Origin: an uncultured Campylobacter sp.
GTDB lineage: Bacteria > Campylobacterota > Campylobacteria > Campylobacterales > Campylobacteraceae
NCBI GenBank assembly: GCA_934728065.1
Contig: CAKVDW010000010.1
Location: 7,680-71,679 of the forward strand
Length of the DNA stretch: 64,000 bases
Reading direction: 5' to 3'
Each line of letters begins with the position of its first letter. The first letter of the stretch is position 1. Under the pieces are notes generated by a model, which made no database searches, had not been told where the DNA came from, and saw nothing but the letters and a program-made list of their open reading frames with translations. Positions 43,316 through 52,979 of this stretch are shown one piece after another. The position numbers and the translations under genes are program-made.

Positions 43316-45672
43316 AACTCTTTGTTTTCGCCACGACTAGGGCGGTGCGCGAGTTTTATGAAAAAAAGCTTACCCAAAACGCCTTACTTGACAAAGCCAT
43401 AAGCGTGGCTGAATTTTTTGACATTATCATTTACAGCCACAGGCTAAAAGCTAGCGAATATGAGCGTTTGATGCTGATGAAAAGGGCTTGCGAGCGCACC
43501 AAAAACACCCACAAACTCTTTATCCCGCAAGAATTCTTTGCCTTTTTGAAAAACAACGAATACCTTTTTTCTTTTTTCAAAGAACTCGCCCTAGCGAACA
43601 AAAGCGTGGAGGATTTAAGGGCAAATGATTACTACGCGCAGTATGATGAGCATTTGCAGATTTTAGATGAGCTTTTAAAAAACTATCTTTTGGCTTTAAA
43701 AGAGGCGAATTTGTGCGACAATATAGCACTTTGCAAGGATTATGAGCTAAATGTTGAATTTTTAAGTGCCTTTGATGAGCTTGTTTTTGATTTGCAAGGC
43801 TTTTTAAACGCCTTTGAAATGGGCGTTTTGCAAAGGTGTTGTGAATTTTTGCGTGTGAATTTAAGTTTTTACACAAGCAAATTTAACCTTACTCATCTTA
43901 AATCCTTTTGCAAGGACTTGCCCCTAAAAAATGGGCATTTTTACGAACTAAATTTAAACAAACACTCCATTTTGAGCGAAAAAAAGCTTGATTTTGCCCC
44001 GCAAAAGATAAGGGTAAAGAAATTCGAGCAAAGAAGCCTGCAAGCAGCCTTTGTTTTTGAGAGCATTTCGCGCTTTATAAGGGCTGGGCTAAACCCCAAA
44101 GATATAGCCATAATAACGCCTGATGAGGGCTTTTGCACCTTGCTTAAAATTTATGATGAAAACAAAATGCTTAATTTTGCAAGCGGCACGCCCATAAATG
44201 AGACCCTTTTTTACCACAAGCTAAAAGCCTTGTATGAAGCGGCAAAGCAAGAAAATTTCAGCTTTTATGAAGGGGTTGATTATTTGCAAAAAAGCGAGCA
44301 TTTAGACTTACAAAACGCCACGCTCAAATGCCTTGAAATCTCAAATTTCAGCACCTTTTTCAAGGCTTTTCATCAAAAGATAGATTTTGACAGCTTTGCG
44401 CTTTTCATAAACCCCTTGCTTGAAAATGAAAGCGTGGAGCTTTTTAATCAAGTAAGCGATGAGCTTTTGTTTATCAAAGCCCTTTTAAACGCCCATTCTC
44501 TCACGCTTAAAGAGCTTTTAGAACTCTTTTTTATCCGCTTGCAAGGTATTACTCAAAGTGATGTTAGTGGGGGCGCGGTGCGTGTGATGGGGCTTTTAGA
44601 AAGCAGGGCTTTACGCTATGAGGGTGTTATTGTTGTGGATTTTAACGATGAGTTTATCCCCAAAAGAAGCGTCAATGAGCTTTTTTTAAACAACGAAGTG
44701 CGCGCAAAGGCTGGGCTTTTTTCTTATGAAATGAGCGAAAATTTACAAAGATTTTATTATGAACGCTTGATTAAAGGTGCCAAAGAAGTGGCGATAAGTT
44801 TTGTGGAAAATGAGCAAAGCTCAAAAACTCGCTTTTTGCAAGAACTTGGGCTTTTTTATGAAGAAGATGTGGAGTTTAGTCAAAAGGCGTATCAAAGGGC
44901 ATTGCGGCTTGATTATACGCCAAATGAGATTGATTTAAAGCCTTTAAGCGCGCCTATTTTGGACTATAATCTTTTCGCAAAGCCCCTTTCTTTTAGCCGT
45001 TTGGATAAATTCATCAAAAACAAAAGGACATATTTTTACGAGTATATCAAGCAGATAAAGCCTGCAAGAGAGCTTTTTGAGGAAAATGAGGCAAAAGAGC
45101 TTGGTTTGAGCTTGCACGAGCTTTTGCAAGAGTATTTTAGCAAGGAAAATTCAGGCTTTGAGTATGAAAAATTTAAAATTTTACTTGACAACTCAAAACT
45201 TTCAAGGCTTGACAAAGCCCTTTTTAAACTGCGTTTTAAAGAAATTGCCGAGCTTGAAAAGGCGCATTTTTCGCAAGGCTTTAAGGTGAAATTCTGCGAA
45301 AAAGGCTTTGAAAATGTGCCTTACAAGGTAAATGACAAGCAAATTTTACTGAAAGGCTTTATTGATAGGGTTGATGAAAGGGCGAATGAACTTTATATTA
45401 TAGATTATAAAACAGGAAAAATTCCTGCAAATTCCTATCAACTTGCCTTTTATCAAGCTCTTTTGGGGCAAGAATGCGAGGCTGTTTTTTATGATTTAAA
45501 TTCAGCCCAAAAAACTTATGGGGAAAAAACCAAAAATTTAGCCGAGCTAAACGCCCTTTTTGCCGAGCTTTTAGCCCAAGTTGGCAAGATAGAGTTTGAA
45601 AAAGATGAGAAAAACACAAAAGAAAACGAGTTTTGCCCTTACAAACTCATCTACGAAAAGGATTTGCTGTGA
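43312..45672 (+). CDS. addB: AddB-like recombination nuclease subunit
   Basis: A 786-residue subunit of an AddAB-type helicase-nuclease for double-strand break repair. The N-terminal helicase-like region lacks an intact Walker A. The C-terminal RecB-type nuclease domain has the LHELLQEYF segment and the catalytic IDYKTGK with Asp698 and Lys700. TTG start overlapping the previous stop (TTGA). Overlaps addA by 4 bp. The C. jejuni counterparts (Cj1482c and Cj1481c) lie in the same position between the cco cluster and rplM-rpsI. Confidence 0.87.
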   Translation: MKLFVFATTRAVREFYEKKLTQNALLDKAISVAEFFDIIIYSHRLKASEYERLMLMKRACERTKNTHKLFIPQEFFAFLKNNEYLFSFFKELALANKSVEDLRANDYYAQYDEHLQILDELLKNYLLALKEANLCDNIALCKDYELNVEFLSAFDELVFDLQGFLNAFEMGVLQRCCEFLRVNLSFYTSKFNLTHLKSFCKDLPLKNGHFYELNLNKHSILSEKKLDFAPQKIRVKKFEQRSLQAAFVFESISRFIRAGLNPKDIAIITPDEGFCTLLKIYDENKMLNFASGTPINETLFYHKLKALYEAAKQENFSFYEGVDYLQKSEHLDLQNATLKCLEISNFSTFFKAFHQKIDFDSFALFINPLLENESVELFNQVSDELLFIKALLNAHSLTLKELLELFFIRLQGITQSDVSGGAVRVMGLLESRALRYEGVIVVDFNDEFIPKRSVNELFLNNEVRAKAGLFSYEMSENLQRFYYERLIKGAKEVAISFVENEQSSKTRFLQELGLFYEEDVEFSQKAYQRALRLDYTPNEIDLKPLSAPILDYNLFAKPLSFSRLDKFIKNKRTYFYEYIKQIKPARELFEENEAKELGLSLHELLQEYFSKENSGFEYEKFKILLDNSKLSRLDKALFKLRFKEIAELEKAHFSQGFKVKFCEKGFENVPYKVNDKQILLKGFIDRVDERANELYIIDYKTGKIPANSYQLAFYQALLGQECEAVFYDLNSAQKTYGEKTKNLAELNALFAELLAQVGKIEFEKDEKNTKENEFCPYKLIYEKDLL

Positions 45673-48404
45673 ATTTCAAGCCTTTTTTAGCCCTTGAAGC
45701 AAGTGCGGGCAGCGGCAAAACCTTTGCTTTGAGCGTTCGGTATGTGGCTTTGGTGCTTAAAGGGGCGAAAATCAGCGAAATTTTGGCTATCACCTTTACC
45801 AACAAAGCCGCAAACGAAATGAAAACGCGTATCATCAGCACCTTTTTAAGCCTGCACGAAGCGAGCAAAAGCAACGAGCTGAAAGAACTTTGCGCCTTGC
45901 TTGACAAAAATGAAAGCGAAATTTTAGCCCTGCGCGATGAAAGAAAGAGTGATTTTTTGCGAAGTGAGCTTAAAATAAAAACCTTTGATAGCTTTTTTGC
46001 AAATATCGTGCGCTCTTTTTCGCTAAATTTAGGGCTTATGAGCGACTTTGACATAAGCGAAAACAAAATAAGCGCAAAGGCTAAATTCATCAGCCTTTTA
46101 AACGAAAAAGAGCTAGAAAACCTTGCTCGCTACATACTCAGCACGCAAACACAGGCAACTTTCTTTGAAAATTTAGAGTTTTTGTATGAAAATTCTTATC
46201 AAAACGCCCATTTGAACGCGCCTTACCCTGCAAAAGAGCTTATAAGCGTCAATGAAAGCTATCAAAATTTAAAAAACTACGCCTTAAAAATGAGCGAAAA
46301 TTTAAATTTTCAAAAGAATTTTAGCTTTGATACAATCAACAAAGACAGCTTAAACGAGCTTTGCAAAAAGCCTATTATCGCTGAATTTGAGAGCAAAAAG
46401 TATTTTCAAAGCGCGCAAAATGATGATGAGTTTTTGCAAAAAAGAGCCGCGTTACTCAAAAGCCTAAATTCTTATGCAAACGCGCTTGAAGCCTATAAAC
46501 TTGGTATGTTGATGAACTATCTTAGCCATTTTAAAAAGGCAAAAGAACTCATCATCAAAGAGCAAAACACGCTCAGCTTTGGCGACATAGCTAAAAAAAC
46601 GAGCGAGCTTTTAACGCAAAATGAGCTTAAAGAGATGATTTATTTTCGCCTTGATGGCTACATAGCGCACCTTCTCATCGATGAATTCCAAGATACAAGC
46701 GTTTTGCAATACGAAATTTTAAAGCCCTTAATCGCCGAAATCCTTTCAGGCAAAGGCACGCGCGACTTTAAGAGCTTTTTTTATGTGGGAGACAAAAAAC
46801 AAAGCATTTACCGCTTTCGTCAGGGCAAAAAAGAGCTTTTTGACTTGCTGCAAAAGGATTTTAGGCAAATTCAAAGAGAAAGTTTAAAGACAAACTACCG
46901 CAGCAAAGAAGTTTTGGTGAATTTCATCAACCAAACCTTTGCTAAATTCTACTCAAACTATGAAATTCAGCAAAGCGTTGTGGGCAAAAGTGGCGGTTTT
47001 GTAAGGATTACACACTCAAATGAAAGCGAAAACGCTAAAAAAGACGAGATTTTTGAAGCAAATTTTAAAACTCTTTGCGAACAGCTAGACTTTTTAAAGG
47101 CACATAAAGTAAATGAAAACGATATTTGCGTGCTTTGCTGGAAAAATGACGAAGCAGATAACCTTGTAGCAAGGCTTAAAGAAAAGAAATTTAACGCCTA
47201 CACGCAAAGCAACATAGTTTTGGAGAAAAAAGCAAGCGTTTGTTTGCTTTTAAGTTATGCTAAATACTGCATTTTCGGCGATGAATACTACAACGAGCTT
47301 ATCAAAAGCCTACTTGGCAAGGAAATTCCAAGAATTCACATTAAACTAGCCGACAACCCTGCTCACATAGTGCATTTTTTGGCGCGCAAATTGCAGCTCA
47401 ACTTAAACGACAGCGCACTTTTGCAGCTCATCGAATTTGCCGCGACAAAGGAAAATTTTTTAGACTTGCTTTTTGCGCCCTTAAATCAAAAGCTTGTGAA
47501 TGAAGAAAATTTAGGCATTAGCGTGATGACCGTGCATAAATCAAAGGGGCTTGAATTTGACAATGTCATCTTGCTTGACACGCTTTCGCGCCCACAAAGC
47601 GAAACAAACGCCCTAATGCTCGAATTTGACACGGACAAAAGCGCGTGGGAGCTACGCATAAAGGACAAAATCCGCGAATTTGGCAAGGACAAAGCCTACA
47701 CCGAATTTTTAGCGAAAAAAACAGCTTATGAAAAAGATGATGCCATAAACAAGCTTTATGTGGCGATGACGCGGGCAAAAAACTCTCTCATCATCATCAA
47801 AAGGCAAAACCCCAAAACTACTTTGTTTGACGGCATTGAGTGCGCTGAATTTGGTGCGCTTGAAAATGAAATCATCGCGCTAAAAAGCGATGAAAAGGAC
47901 GCAAAAGATGAGCTTGCGCCCTTTGAAAAAGTGCCACGACAAGAAAAGCCAGCCCTTGCGCCAAAGAGCAAGGAAATCCACTTTGGCAACGCTTTTCACT
48001 ATTTTATGCAGCATTTAAACTTTGACGGAGCGAATTTTAGCGCACTTTGCAAACGCGCGAAGAGCGAATTTAGGCACTTTTTGAGCGAACAAGAATTTGA
48101 TGAGCTTTTTAAAAGGGCGCAAAATTTACTAGAAAATAGCGAATTTTTAGAGCTTTTAAAGGGCAAGACACTTTACAAAGAGCGAAATTTAAGCTTTGAG
48201 GGCGAGCTTAAACAGCTTGATTTGCTTTGTGTTGATGAAAATGAAGCGATTGTTGTTGATTATAAAACGGGCAGCAGCGACAGAGCAGGCAACGAAGCGC
48301 AGGTGAGCCTTTACAAAAGGGCGGTGGAGCAGATTTTAGGGCTAAAAACACGCGCTTTTGTGGTGTATTGTTTAAGCGAAACAACGAACATTAAGGAAGT
48401 ATAA
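45669..48404 (+). CDS. addA: AddA-like UvrD/RecB helicase-nuclease subunit
   Basis: A 911-residue superfamily 1 helicase with a C-terminal nuclease. The start is taken as GTG at 45669, overlapping the addB stop (GTGA) and giving the natural VNFKPFLALEASAGSGKT. A TTG 36 bp upstream is less likely. Walker A is ASAGSGKT at 11-18, Walker B/motif II is LIDEFQD (Asp338), motif III is VGDKKQSIYRFR, motif V is TVHKSKGLEFDNV and motif VI is YVAMTRAK. The nuclease motif VVDYKTGS has Asp864. It works with AddB on DNA ends. Confidence 0.9.
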   Translation: MNFKPFLALEASAGSGKTFALSVRYVALVLKGAKISEILAITFTNKAANEMKTRIISTFLSLHEASKSNELKELCALLDKNESEILALRDERKSDFLRSELKIKTFDSFFANIVRSFSLNLGLMSDFDISENKISAKAKFISLLNEKELENLARYILSTQTQATFFENLEFLYENSYQNAHLNAPYPAKELISVNESYQNLKNYALKMSENLNFQKNFSFDTINKDSLNELCKKPIIAEFESKKYFQSAQNDDEFLQKRAALLKSLNSYANALEAYKLGMLMNYLSHFKKAKELIIKEQNTLSFGDIAKKTSELLTQNELKEMIYFRLDGYIAHLLIDEFQDTSVLQYEILKPLIAEILSGKGTRDFKSFFYVGDKKQSIYRFRQGKKELFDLLQKDFRQIQRESLKTNYRSKEVLVNFINQTFAKFYSNYEIQQSVVGKSGGFVRITHSNESENAKKDEIFEANFKTLCEQLDFLKAHKVNENDICVLCWKNDEADNLVARLKEKKFNAYTQSNIVLEKKASVCLLLSYAKYCIFGDEYYNELIKSLLGKEIPRIHIKLADNPAHIVHFLARKLQLNLNDSALLQLIEFAATKENFLDLLFAPLNQKLVNEENLGISVMTVHKSKGLEFDNVILLDTLSRPQSETNALMLEFDTDKSAWELRIKDKIREFGKDKAYTEFLAKKTAYEKDDAINKLYVAMTRAKNSLIIIKRQNPKTTLFDGIECAEFGALENEIIALKSDEKDAKDELAPFEKVPRQEKPALAPKSKEIHFGNAFHYFMQHLNFDGANFSALCKRAKSEFRHFLSEQEFDELFKRAQNLLENSEFLELLKGKTLYKERNLSFEGELKQLDLLCVDENEAIVVDYKTGSSDRAGNEAQVSLYKRAVEQILGLKTRAFVVYCLSETTNIKEV

Positions 48405-48797
48405 ATGGAACAAATTTGGCTTACAATGTATGAACGGGCTAAAATGGCACTAAAACCCCGTGAAATTTCAACAACCATACAAGTAGGAAGCGTTGCAGCA
48501 GCTGTGGAGTCTGTATCTGGACAAATTTATACGGGTATTTGCGTGGATAGTGCTTGCACGCTTGGCATTTGTGCCGAGAGAAACGCACTTTTTGCTATGA
48601 TAACAGAAGGAGAAAATGCGTTTAAGCGTGTCATAGCCATAGATTTAAATGGCAAAGCCTTGCCGCCTTGCGGGGCTTGCCGTGAATTTATGGCACAATG
48701 TATGCAGACAAATTACCATAATGTCGAAATAATGCTTGACTTTGAGAAAAACGAAATTATTACGCTTGGCGAACTTATGCCAAAATGGTGGCTATAA
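48405..48797 (+). CDS. Cytidine deaminase family protein
   Basis: A 130-residue zinc-dependent deaminase starting directly after the addA stop. The zinc-site motifs are CAERNA (Cys56, catalytic Glu58) and PCGACREF (Cys89, Cys92), as in homotetrameric cytidine deaminases (Cdd) and blasticidin-S deaminase. Pyrimidine salvage is the likely role. I do not recall it at this place in C. jejuni, so it may be a local insertion. An RBS (AAGGA) lies within the end of addA. Confidence 0.82.
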   Translation: MEQIWLTMYERAKMALKPREISTTIQVGSVAAAVESVSGQIYTGICVDSACTLGICAERNALFAMITEGENAFKRVIAIDLNGKALPPCGACREFMAQCMQTNYHNVEIMLDFEKNEIITLGELMPKWWL

Positions 48798-48836
48798 ATT
48801 TATACTTAAATTCAGCTTATTTTAAGTTTATTTAGC

Positions 48837-48842
48837 TACAAT
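48837..48842 (+). promoter_or_regulatory. Promoter of rplM-rpsI
   Basis: GCTACAAT with -10 TACAAT at 48837-48842, 46 bases before the rplM ATG. AAGGA ribosome binding site at 48877-48881. Confidence 0.6.
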
Positions 48843-48888
48843 TAGGCTTTCAAAATTTGAAATGAACTTTCAATCAAAGGACAAAACG

Positions 48889-49311
48889 ATGACAAAGGCA
48901 ATCAACGCAAGCCAAATCAAGCGTGAATGGGTCGTGCTTGATGCTGAGGGCAAGAACTTTGGGCGGCTTTTAACCGAAGTAGCTACGATTTTAAGGGGCA
49001 AAAACAAACCTTACTTCACTCCAAATGTGGATTGTGGGGACTTTGTAGTTATCATCAACGCTTCAAAGGTTTCTTTTACAGGCTCAAACAAGGCTGAGGA
49101 CAAGCTCTATCACAGGCATTCTGGGTATTTTGGCAGCACAAAGAGTGAGAAATTCGGCGATTTGCTCGCTAAAAATCCCGTAAAACTCTACAAACTAGCA
49201 GTTAGAGGAATGCTACCTAAAACAACGCTCGGCAGAGCAATGCTTAAAAAGCTCAAAATCTACGCGGGCAGCGAACACCCGCACACTGCGCAAGTCGCAA
49301 GAAAGGCATAA
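48889..49311 (+). CDS. rplM: 50S ribosomal protein L13
   Basis: A 140-residue L13, started at the ATG at 48889 ([14 protein letters not shown]) behind an AAGGA site. An in-frame ATG at 48862 lacks a ribosome binding site. Family motifs [24 protein letters not shown] and [15 protein letters not shown] are present. One base separates it from rpsI, the usual L13-S9 pair. Confidence 0.98.
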   Translation: MTKAINASQIKREWVVLDAEGKNFGRLLTEVATILRGKNKPYFTPNVDCGDFVVIINASKVSFTGSNKAEDKLYHRHSGYFGSTKSEKFGDLLAKNPVKLYKLAVRGMLPKTTLGRAMLKKLKIYAGSEHPHTAQVARKA

Positions 49312-49312
49312 T

Positions 49313-49711
49313 ATGGCAAAATCAGCAACTACATACGCCACAGGCAAGCGAAAAACCGCTGTGGCAAAGGTTTGGGTCAAGTCAGGCAAGGGCGAAATCA
49401 TCGTCAATGGTATGGATTTAAACACTTGGCTGGGCGGACACGAGGCGATTAAGCTCAAAGTGATTCAGCCGCTTTTAGCCACAAAGCAAGAAAAATCAAT
49501 GAACATTACCGCTCAAACGCTTGGCGGAGGCTACAACGCACAGGCTGAGGCTTTAAGACACGGCATTTCAAAGGCGTTAGCGGCTATGGATAGCTCATTT
49601 AGGGCTATGCTCAAACCACAAGGCTTACTCACCCGCGACAGCAGAAGCGTGGAGCGCAAAAAATACGGCAAAAGAAAAGCCCGCCGCAGCCCACAATTTT
49701 CTAAACGCTAA
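49313..49711 (+). CDS. rpsI: 30S ribosomal protein S9
   Basis: A 132-residue S9 with the N-terminal [13 protein letters not shown], the central [19 protein letters not shown] and the conserved basic tail ending in [14 protein letters not shown], whose C-terminal KR reaches the P-site tRNA. Last core gene before the accessory island; followed by a strong hairpin. Confidence 0.98.
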   Translation: MAKSATTYATGKRKTAVAKVWVKSGKGEIIVNGMDLNTWLGGHEAIKLKVIQPLLATKQEKSMNITAQTLGGGYNAQAEALRHGISKALAAMDSSFRAMLKPQGLLTRDSRSVERKKYGKRKARRSPQFSKR

Positions 49712-49728
49712 TTTTTTATCTTTCGTTC

Positions 49729-49765
49729 AAATTCAAGGACTAGCCTTGGGCGTGTCCTTGAATTT
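49729..49765 (+). terminator. Terminator after rpsI
   Basis: A perfect 12-bp stem, AAATTCAAGGAC (49729-49740) and GTCCTTGAATTT (49754-49765), with a 13-base loop, 17 bases after the rpsI stop and followed by a T-rich stretch. It separates the ribosomal operon from the island. Confidence 0.8.
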
Positions 49766-49806
49766 CTATATTTTTTACTATCAAATTTTAATTTATTAAA
49801 AACTAT

Positions 49807-49822
49807 GGACAATTTTTTGTCC
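49807..49822 (+). promoter_or_regulatory. Palindromic operator 1, GGACAA-N4-TTGTCC
   Basis: GGACAATTTTTTGTCC, a perfect palindrome apart from the 4-base centre. It ends 11 bp upstream of a -10 box, TAAAAT at 49834-49839, in the promoter of the 112-aa gene. The same arms with the same 11-bp gap to a -10 box occur in front of the tandem-AAA gene at 55239-55254. The likely binder is the WYL regulator encoded between them. Confidence 0.72.
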
Positions 49823-49833
49823 TTTTTGTGAAG

Positions 49834-49839
49834 TAAAAT
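49834..49839 (+). promoter_or_regulatory. Promoter of the accessory operon
   Basis: -10 box TAAAAT at 49834-49839, 21 bases before the ATG, with an AAGGGG ribosome binding site at 49850-49855. Operator 1 covers the -35 region. Confidence 0.6.
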
Positions 49840-49860
49840 TTAGATGAAAAAGGGGATAAA

Positions 49861-50199
49861 ATGACTTTAAAAGACTTTTTAAGGGCGTGGAAAGAGTGCG
49901 AAAAATATGATGAGCAAAACAAGTTCAACGATGAGTTGCGCGAAAAATATGGCGTAGATATATTTGAATTTGATGAGATAGAAAGCGAATTGAGAGATTT
50001 AAAGTTGCAAGAATTTTTGCTTTCAATGTTTTATGATTATTTTTTAGACGAACTTTATAATGGTAATGTTAATGCGAGCATACTTGAAGAACGGTTTGAA
50101 TTTGGCGGTGTGAGTGTAAAGGAAGTGATGGAAAGAGATAATGTAGGCGAAATAATGGTTGAGTTGGAGAAATTTTTTGAGGAGAATATAAGGACTTGA
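49861..50199 (+). CDS. 112-residue acidic protein of unknown function, first gene of the accessory operon
   Basis: Acidic, helical protein (many E and D residues) starting MTLKDFLRAWKECEKYDEQN; no signal peptide, membrane span or recognised motif. Good ribosome binding site and a promoter with a palindromic operator support that it is a real gene. The DUF262/DUF1524 gene follows after 58 bp on the same strand. It might be a small partner or inhibitor of that protein, but only co-location suggests this. Confidence 0.6.
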   Translation: MTLKDFLRAWKECEKYDEQNKFNDELREKYGVDIFEFDEIESELRDLKLQEFLLSMFYDYFLDELYNGNVNASILEERFEFGGVSVKEVMERDNVGEIMVELEKFFEENIRT

Positions 50200-50257
50200 C
50201 TTTCAGTTAAATTTTGCGTAGAATTTTGTGCTAAATTTAGAATAAGGAGTTTGAGTA

Positions 50258-51994
50258 ATGAAAGCAAACGAAAGTAATTTTGGATTTATGAAAAATGAAA
50301 GTATGATTGAGATACCATTTTTTCAAAGAGCGTATGTTTGGGGACAAGACGAATGGCAACAACTCTATGATGATTTGTTAGATAGTTTTAATACCAAAAA
50401 AGAGCATTTTTTAGGCTCTATTATTTTAAAGCAACTTCCAACACAAGCGGGTGAGGGTTCACATAGAAGTCTTATCGATGGACAACAAAGGCTTACAACT
50501 TTTTCAATACTTATAAAATCTCTTTATGACAATCTACCAGATGATGAAAAGCCCGATTATAATGAGTATTTATTTGGAAAACCTATAAAGGATAAAAAAC
50601 CAAAATTAAAGCATTCAAAAATAAATGCAAATGCGTTTAACGAAGTTTTAAAAGCTACAAATTCTGCGATAGAAAACAAAAATGATAAAATTTTGGAATG
50701 TTACAAACATTTTTGTTCTGCAATTAAAAACTTGGATAATTTTAAGGAATTTATGGACTTTATTTTAGATTCTCAGCTTTGGGTTGTTATAAATCTTGGG
50801 CAAGATGAGGATGAACAAAAGATTTTTGATTCTATCAATTCCACAGGTGTAAAGCTTACCGCTACGGACATTATCAAAAATGCTTTGTTTGATAAGGTAA
50901 TAAAGCTAACAATCAACTATGAAACACTTTATAAGGATTATTGGGAAAGCGTTTTTGAGAATGAAAATACAGACTTTTGGGATAGTGAAGTTGCGACAGG
51001 TAGGCTAAAAAGAACACAAAGTGAAATTTTCTTGCATGCCTTTGCTATCATTAAAGGATTTTTTGATGCAGAGAAATCATTAGAAAAATTAAGCGCATCA
51101 TATAAAGATGAAATTAAAAATCTAAGTGAAGAGACAATGAAAATTTTCTTAAAGGAATTAAAACAATATGCAAATATATACTTTAACTTCCCTAAAATAG
51201 TATTTAGTAGCGATAAAAACAAAGCAACTAATTTTGCTTTTGATGATTATGAATTGCGGTTATTTCACATTTTAAAAGTTGCAGATGTCAATACTATAAT
51301 GCCCTTACTGCTCAAATTAAAAGCATTGTATGGCAAAGATGAGAAAACACTAAAAGAATGCTATGAAGTATTAGAAATTTTTATAATAAATTGTTATGTT
51401 TCAAGTGCCACAACAAAGGACTACAACAAGCTTTTTGCAAAAATGACATTGAAATTAGATGATAAAAACCCTATAATTTCAATCAAAAATCATCTAAAAG
51501 AAAGAGCGACAACTCCATTGCCAAATCATTCACAAATAGAAATCTCTCTAAAATCTGCTGCTAAAAAATTAGATAATAAACGCGCAAAATTAGTGCTATT
51601 TTGGATAGAGCTATTTAGACGACATAATAATCCAAATGATATTAAAGAACTTACTTATAAATATGAATTAGAACATTTAATGCCACAAAAGTGGGAGGAA
51701 AATTGGACTGAAATTGGTAAAGATAAGGAAACCGCAGAAACATTGATTTATCAAATCGGCAATATGACTTTATTAAATGGCTCACTTAATGCTAGTATTT
51801 CAAATGCTAAATGGATAGAAAAATTAGGCAATGAAAAAAGCAAAAAGAACTGTATTAAAAAATGTGCGGATTTGTTGGTTACAAGAGAAATTTTAGATAA
51901 AAAAGAATGGAATGCGACAGAGATAGAAACTCGCACAAAAAATCTCATAAAAAAATTTTTTGAGATTTGGGATATAACAAAGTTAAATAATTGA
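50258..51994 (+). CDS. DUF262/DUF1524 (GmrSD-like) protein, putative defence nuclease
   Basis: A 578-residue protein with the two domains of GmrSD-type IV restriction enzymes in one chain. The N-terminal DUF262 (ParB/sulfiredoxin-like NTPase) domain shows IPFFQRAYVWG at 19-29 and DGQQRLTT at 74-81. The C-terminal DUF1524 HNH-type nuclease domain shows YELEHLMPQKW (His473, Pro476) and, later, IGNMTLLNGSLNASISNAKW. The family restricts modified phage DNA or acts in other anti-phage systems. The RBS AAGGAG precedes the ATG. The WYL regulator begins 35 bp downstream. Base composition is more AT-rich than the flanking ribosomal genes, which suggests transfer. Confidence 0.85.
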   Translation: MKANESNFGFMKNESMIEIPFFQRAYVWGQDEWQQLYDDLLDSFNTKKEHFLGSIILKQLPTQAGEGSHRSLIDGQQRLTTFSILIKSLYDNLPDDEKPDYNEYLFGKPIKDKKPKLKHSKINANAFNEVLKATNSAIENKNDKILECYKHFCSAIKNLDNFKEFMDFILDSQLWVVINLGQDEDEQKIFDSINSTGVKLTATDIIKNALFDKVIKLTINYETLYKDYWESVFENENTDFWDSEVATGRLKRTQSEIFLHAFAIIKGFFDAEKSLEKLSASYKDEIKNLSEETMKIFLKELKQYANIYFNFPKIVFSSDKNKATNFAFDDYELRLFHILKVADVNTIMPLLLKLKALYGKDEKTLKECYEVLEIFIINCYVSSATTKDYNKLFAKMTLKLDDKNPIISIKNHLKERATTPLPNHSQIEISLKSAAKKLDNKRAKLVLFWIELFRRHNNPNDIKELTYKYELEHLMPQKWEENWTEIGKDKETAETLIYQIGNMTLLNGSLNASISNAKWIEKLGNEKSKKNCIKKCADLLVTREILDKKEWNATEIETRTKNLIKKFFEIWDITKLNN

Positions 51995-52029
51995 ATTTTT
52001 GTGTTAATTGTAGGAAAGACTCCAAATCG

Positions 52030-52941
52030 ATGTCTCAAACCAAAACCGCTCGCCTAAACGCCCTTTACGAGCGACTTAAAGGCGCAAATGGCATAAGCAT
52101 AAAGGATTTAGCCGCAGAATTTGAAGTAAGTGCTAAAACGATACAGCGGGATTTTAAGGCTTTGCAAAGGCTTGGGGCGTATAAAAGCGGGCGGTTGCTT
52201 TATTTGGACGAAAGCCTTGCCAAAGATGAGCTAGCAAACGATGAACGCGTGGTGCTTGGCATTTTAAGCAAGCTCGCAAGAGCTAGCGGTAAGGGCTTTT
52301 ATCTCAAAGCCAAACCCTTACTCACCCGCCTTTCACAGCAAATCGAACAACCCATTTACATAAACACCCAAAGCGAAAGCCTAGATGATGACGATTTGCT
52401 GAATTTTGACTTCATCGAAAAGGCGATTACAAAACGAGTGGAGCTTGCTTTTGAGTATGAAGGCAAGGCGTATCAAATCAAACCCTTTAAACTTGCTTAT
52501 TTTTCGGGCTTTTGGTATGTTTTGGGCTTTGACAAAAAAGATGAGCTTTTTAAGAAGTTTTATTTCAAGCAAATGAAACATTTGCAGGCTTTACAAAGCA
52601 AATTTACACTTGATGAAAGGGTAGAAAAACGCCTTAAAAACGCTCATAGCGTGTGGTTTAACCTTGATGAGCCTTTTTTGGTGCGACTTCTCATTGACAA
52701 AGAAGTGTCTAAATACTTCAAACGCCGTCATCTCATCGGTGCGACACTTTACGAGCAAGCGGATGGCGGGTTGGTTTTAGAGTGCGAAATTTCGCATATA
52801 ATGCAAATCAAACCCCTAATCTACGAGTATATCCCGCACATTCGCGTCATAGAACCTGCGTGGCTTAACGAAACGCTCAAAAAAAGAACTCATCGACTTT
52901 GCGAAAAGCCTGTGAAAAAGGCATTTTGCGCGAATTTTTAA
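52030..52941 (+). CDS. WYL-domain transcriptional regulator
   Basis: A 303-residue regulator started at the ATG at 52030 (MSQTKTARLNALYERL); a start 39 bp earlier is possible. The N-terminal winged helix (about 1-60) shows ISIKDLAAEFEVSAKTIQRDFKAL, a typical HTH_11/DeoR-type motif. The central part has the WYL domain, with FKLAYFSGFWYVLGFD for the WYL motif region and a following KQMKHL helix. The C-terminal part is the WCX extension. WYL regulators often control phage-defence loci and sense nucleic acid ligands. It lies between two transcription units that share a palindromic operator, its probable target. Confidence 0.85.
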   Translation: MSQTKTARLNALYERLKGANGISIKDLAAEFEVSAKTIQRDFKALQRLGAYKSGRLLYLDESLAKDELANDERVVLGILSKLARASGKGFYLKAKPLLTRLSQQIEQPIYINTQSESLDDDDLLNFDFIEKAITKRVELAFEYEGKAYQIKPFKLAYFSGFWYVLGFDKKDELFKKFYFKQMKHLQALQSKFTLDERVEKRLKNAHSVWFNLDEPFLVRLLIDKEVSKYFKRRHLIGATLYEQADGGLVLECEISHIMQIKPLIYEYIPHIRVIEPAWLNETLKKRTHRLCEKPVKKAFCANF

Positions 52942-52979
52942 GGGTTGGCACACTTTGGCGCGTGTAAATTTTGCAAATT

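Noticed and set aside
43941-44138. Minus-strand frame inside addB
   Set aside because: Shadow of the addB coding strand; no independent signal.
45647-46090. 147-codon minus-strand frame over the start of addA
   Set aside because: Lysine/serine/leucine-rich mirror of an AT-rich coding strand; addA helicase motifs are clear on the plus strand.
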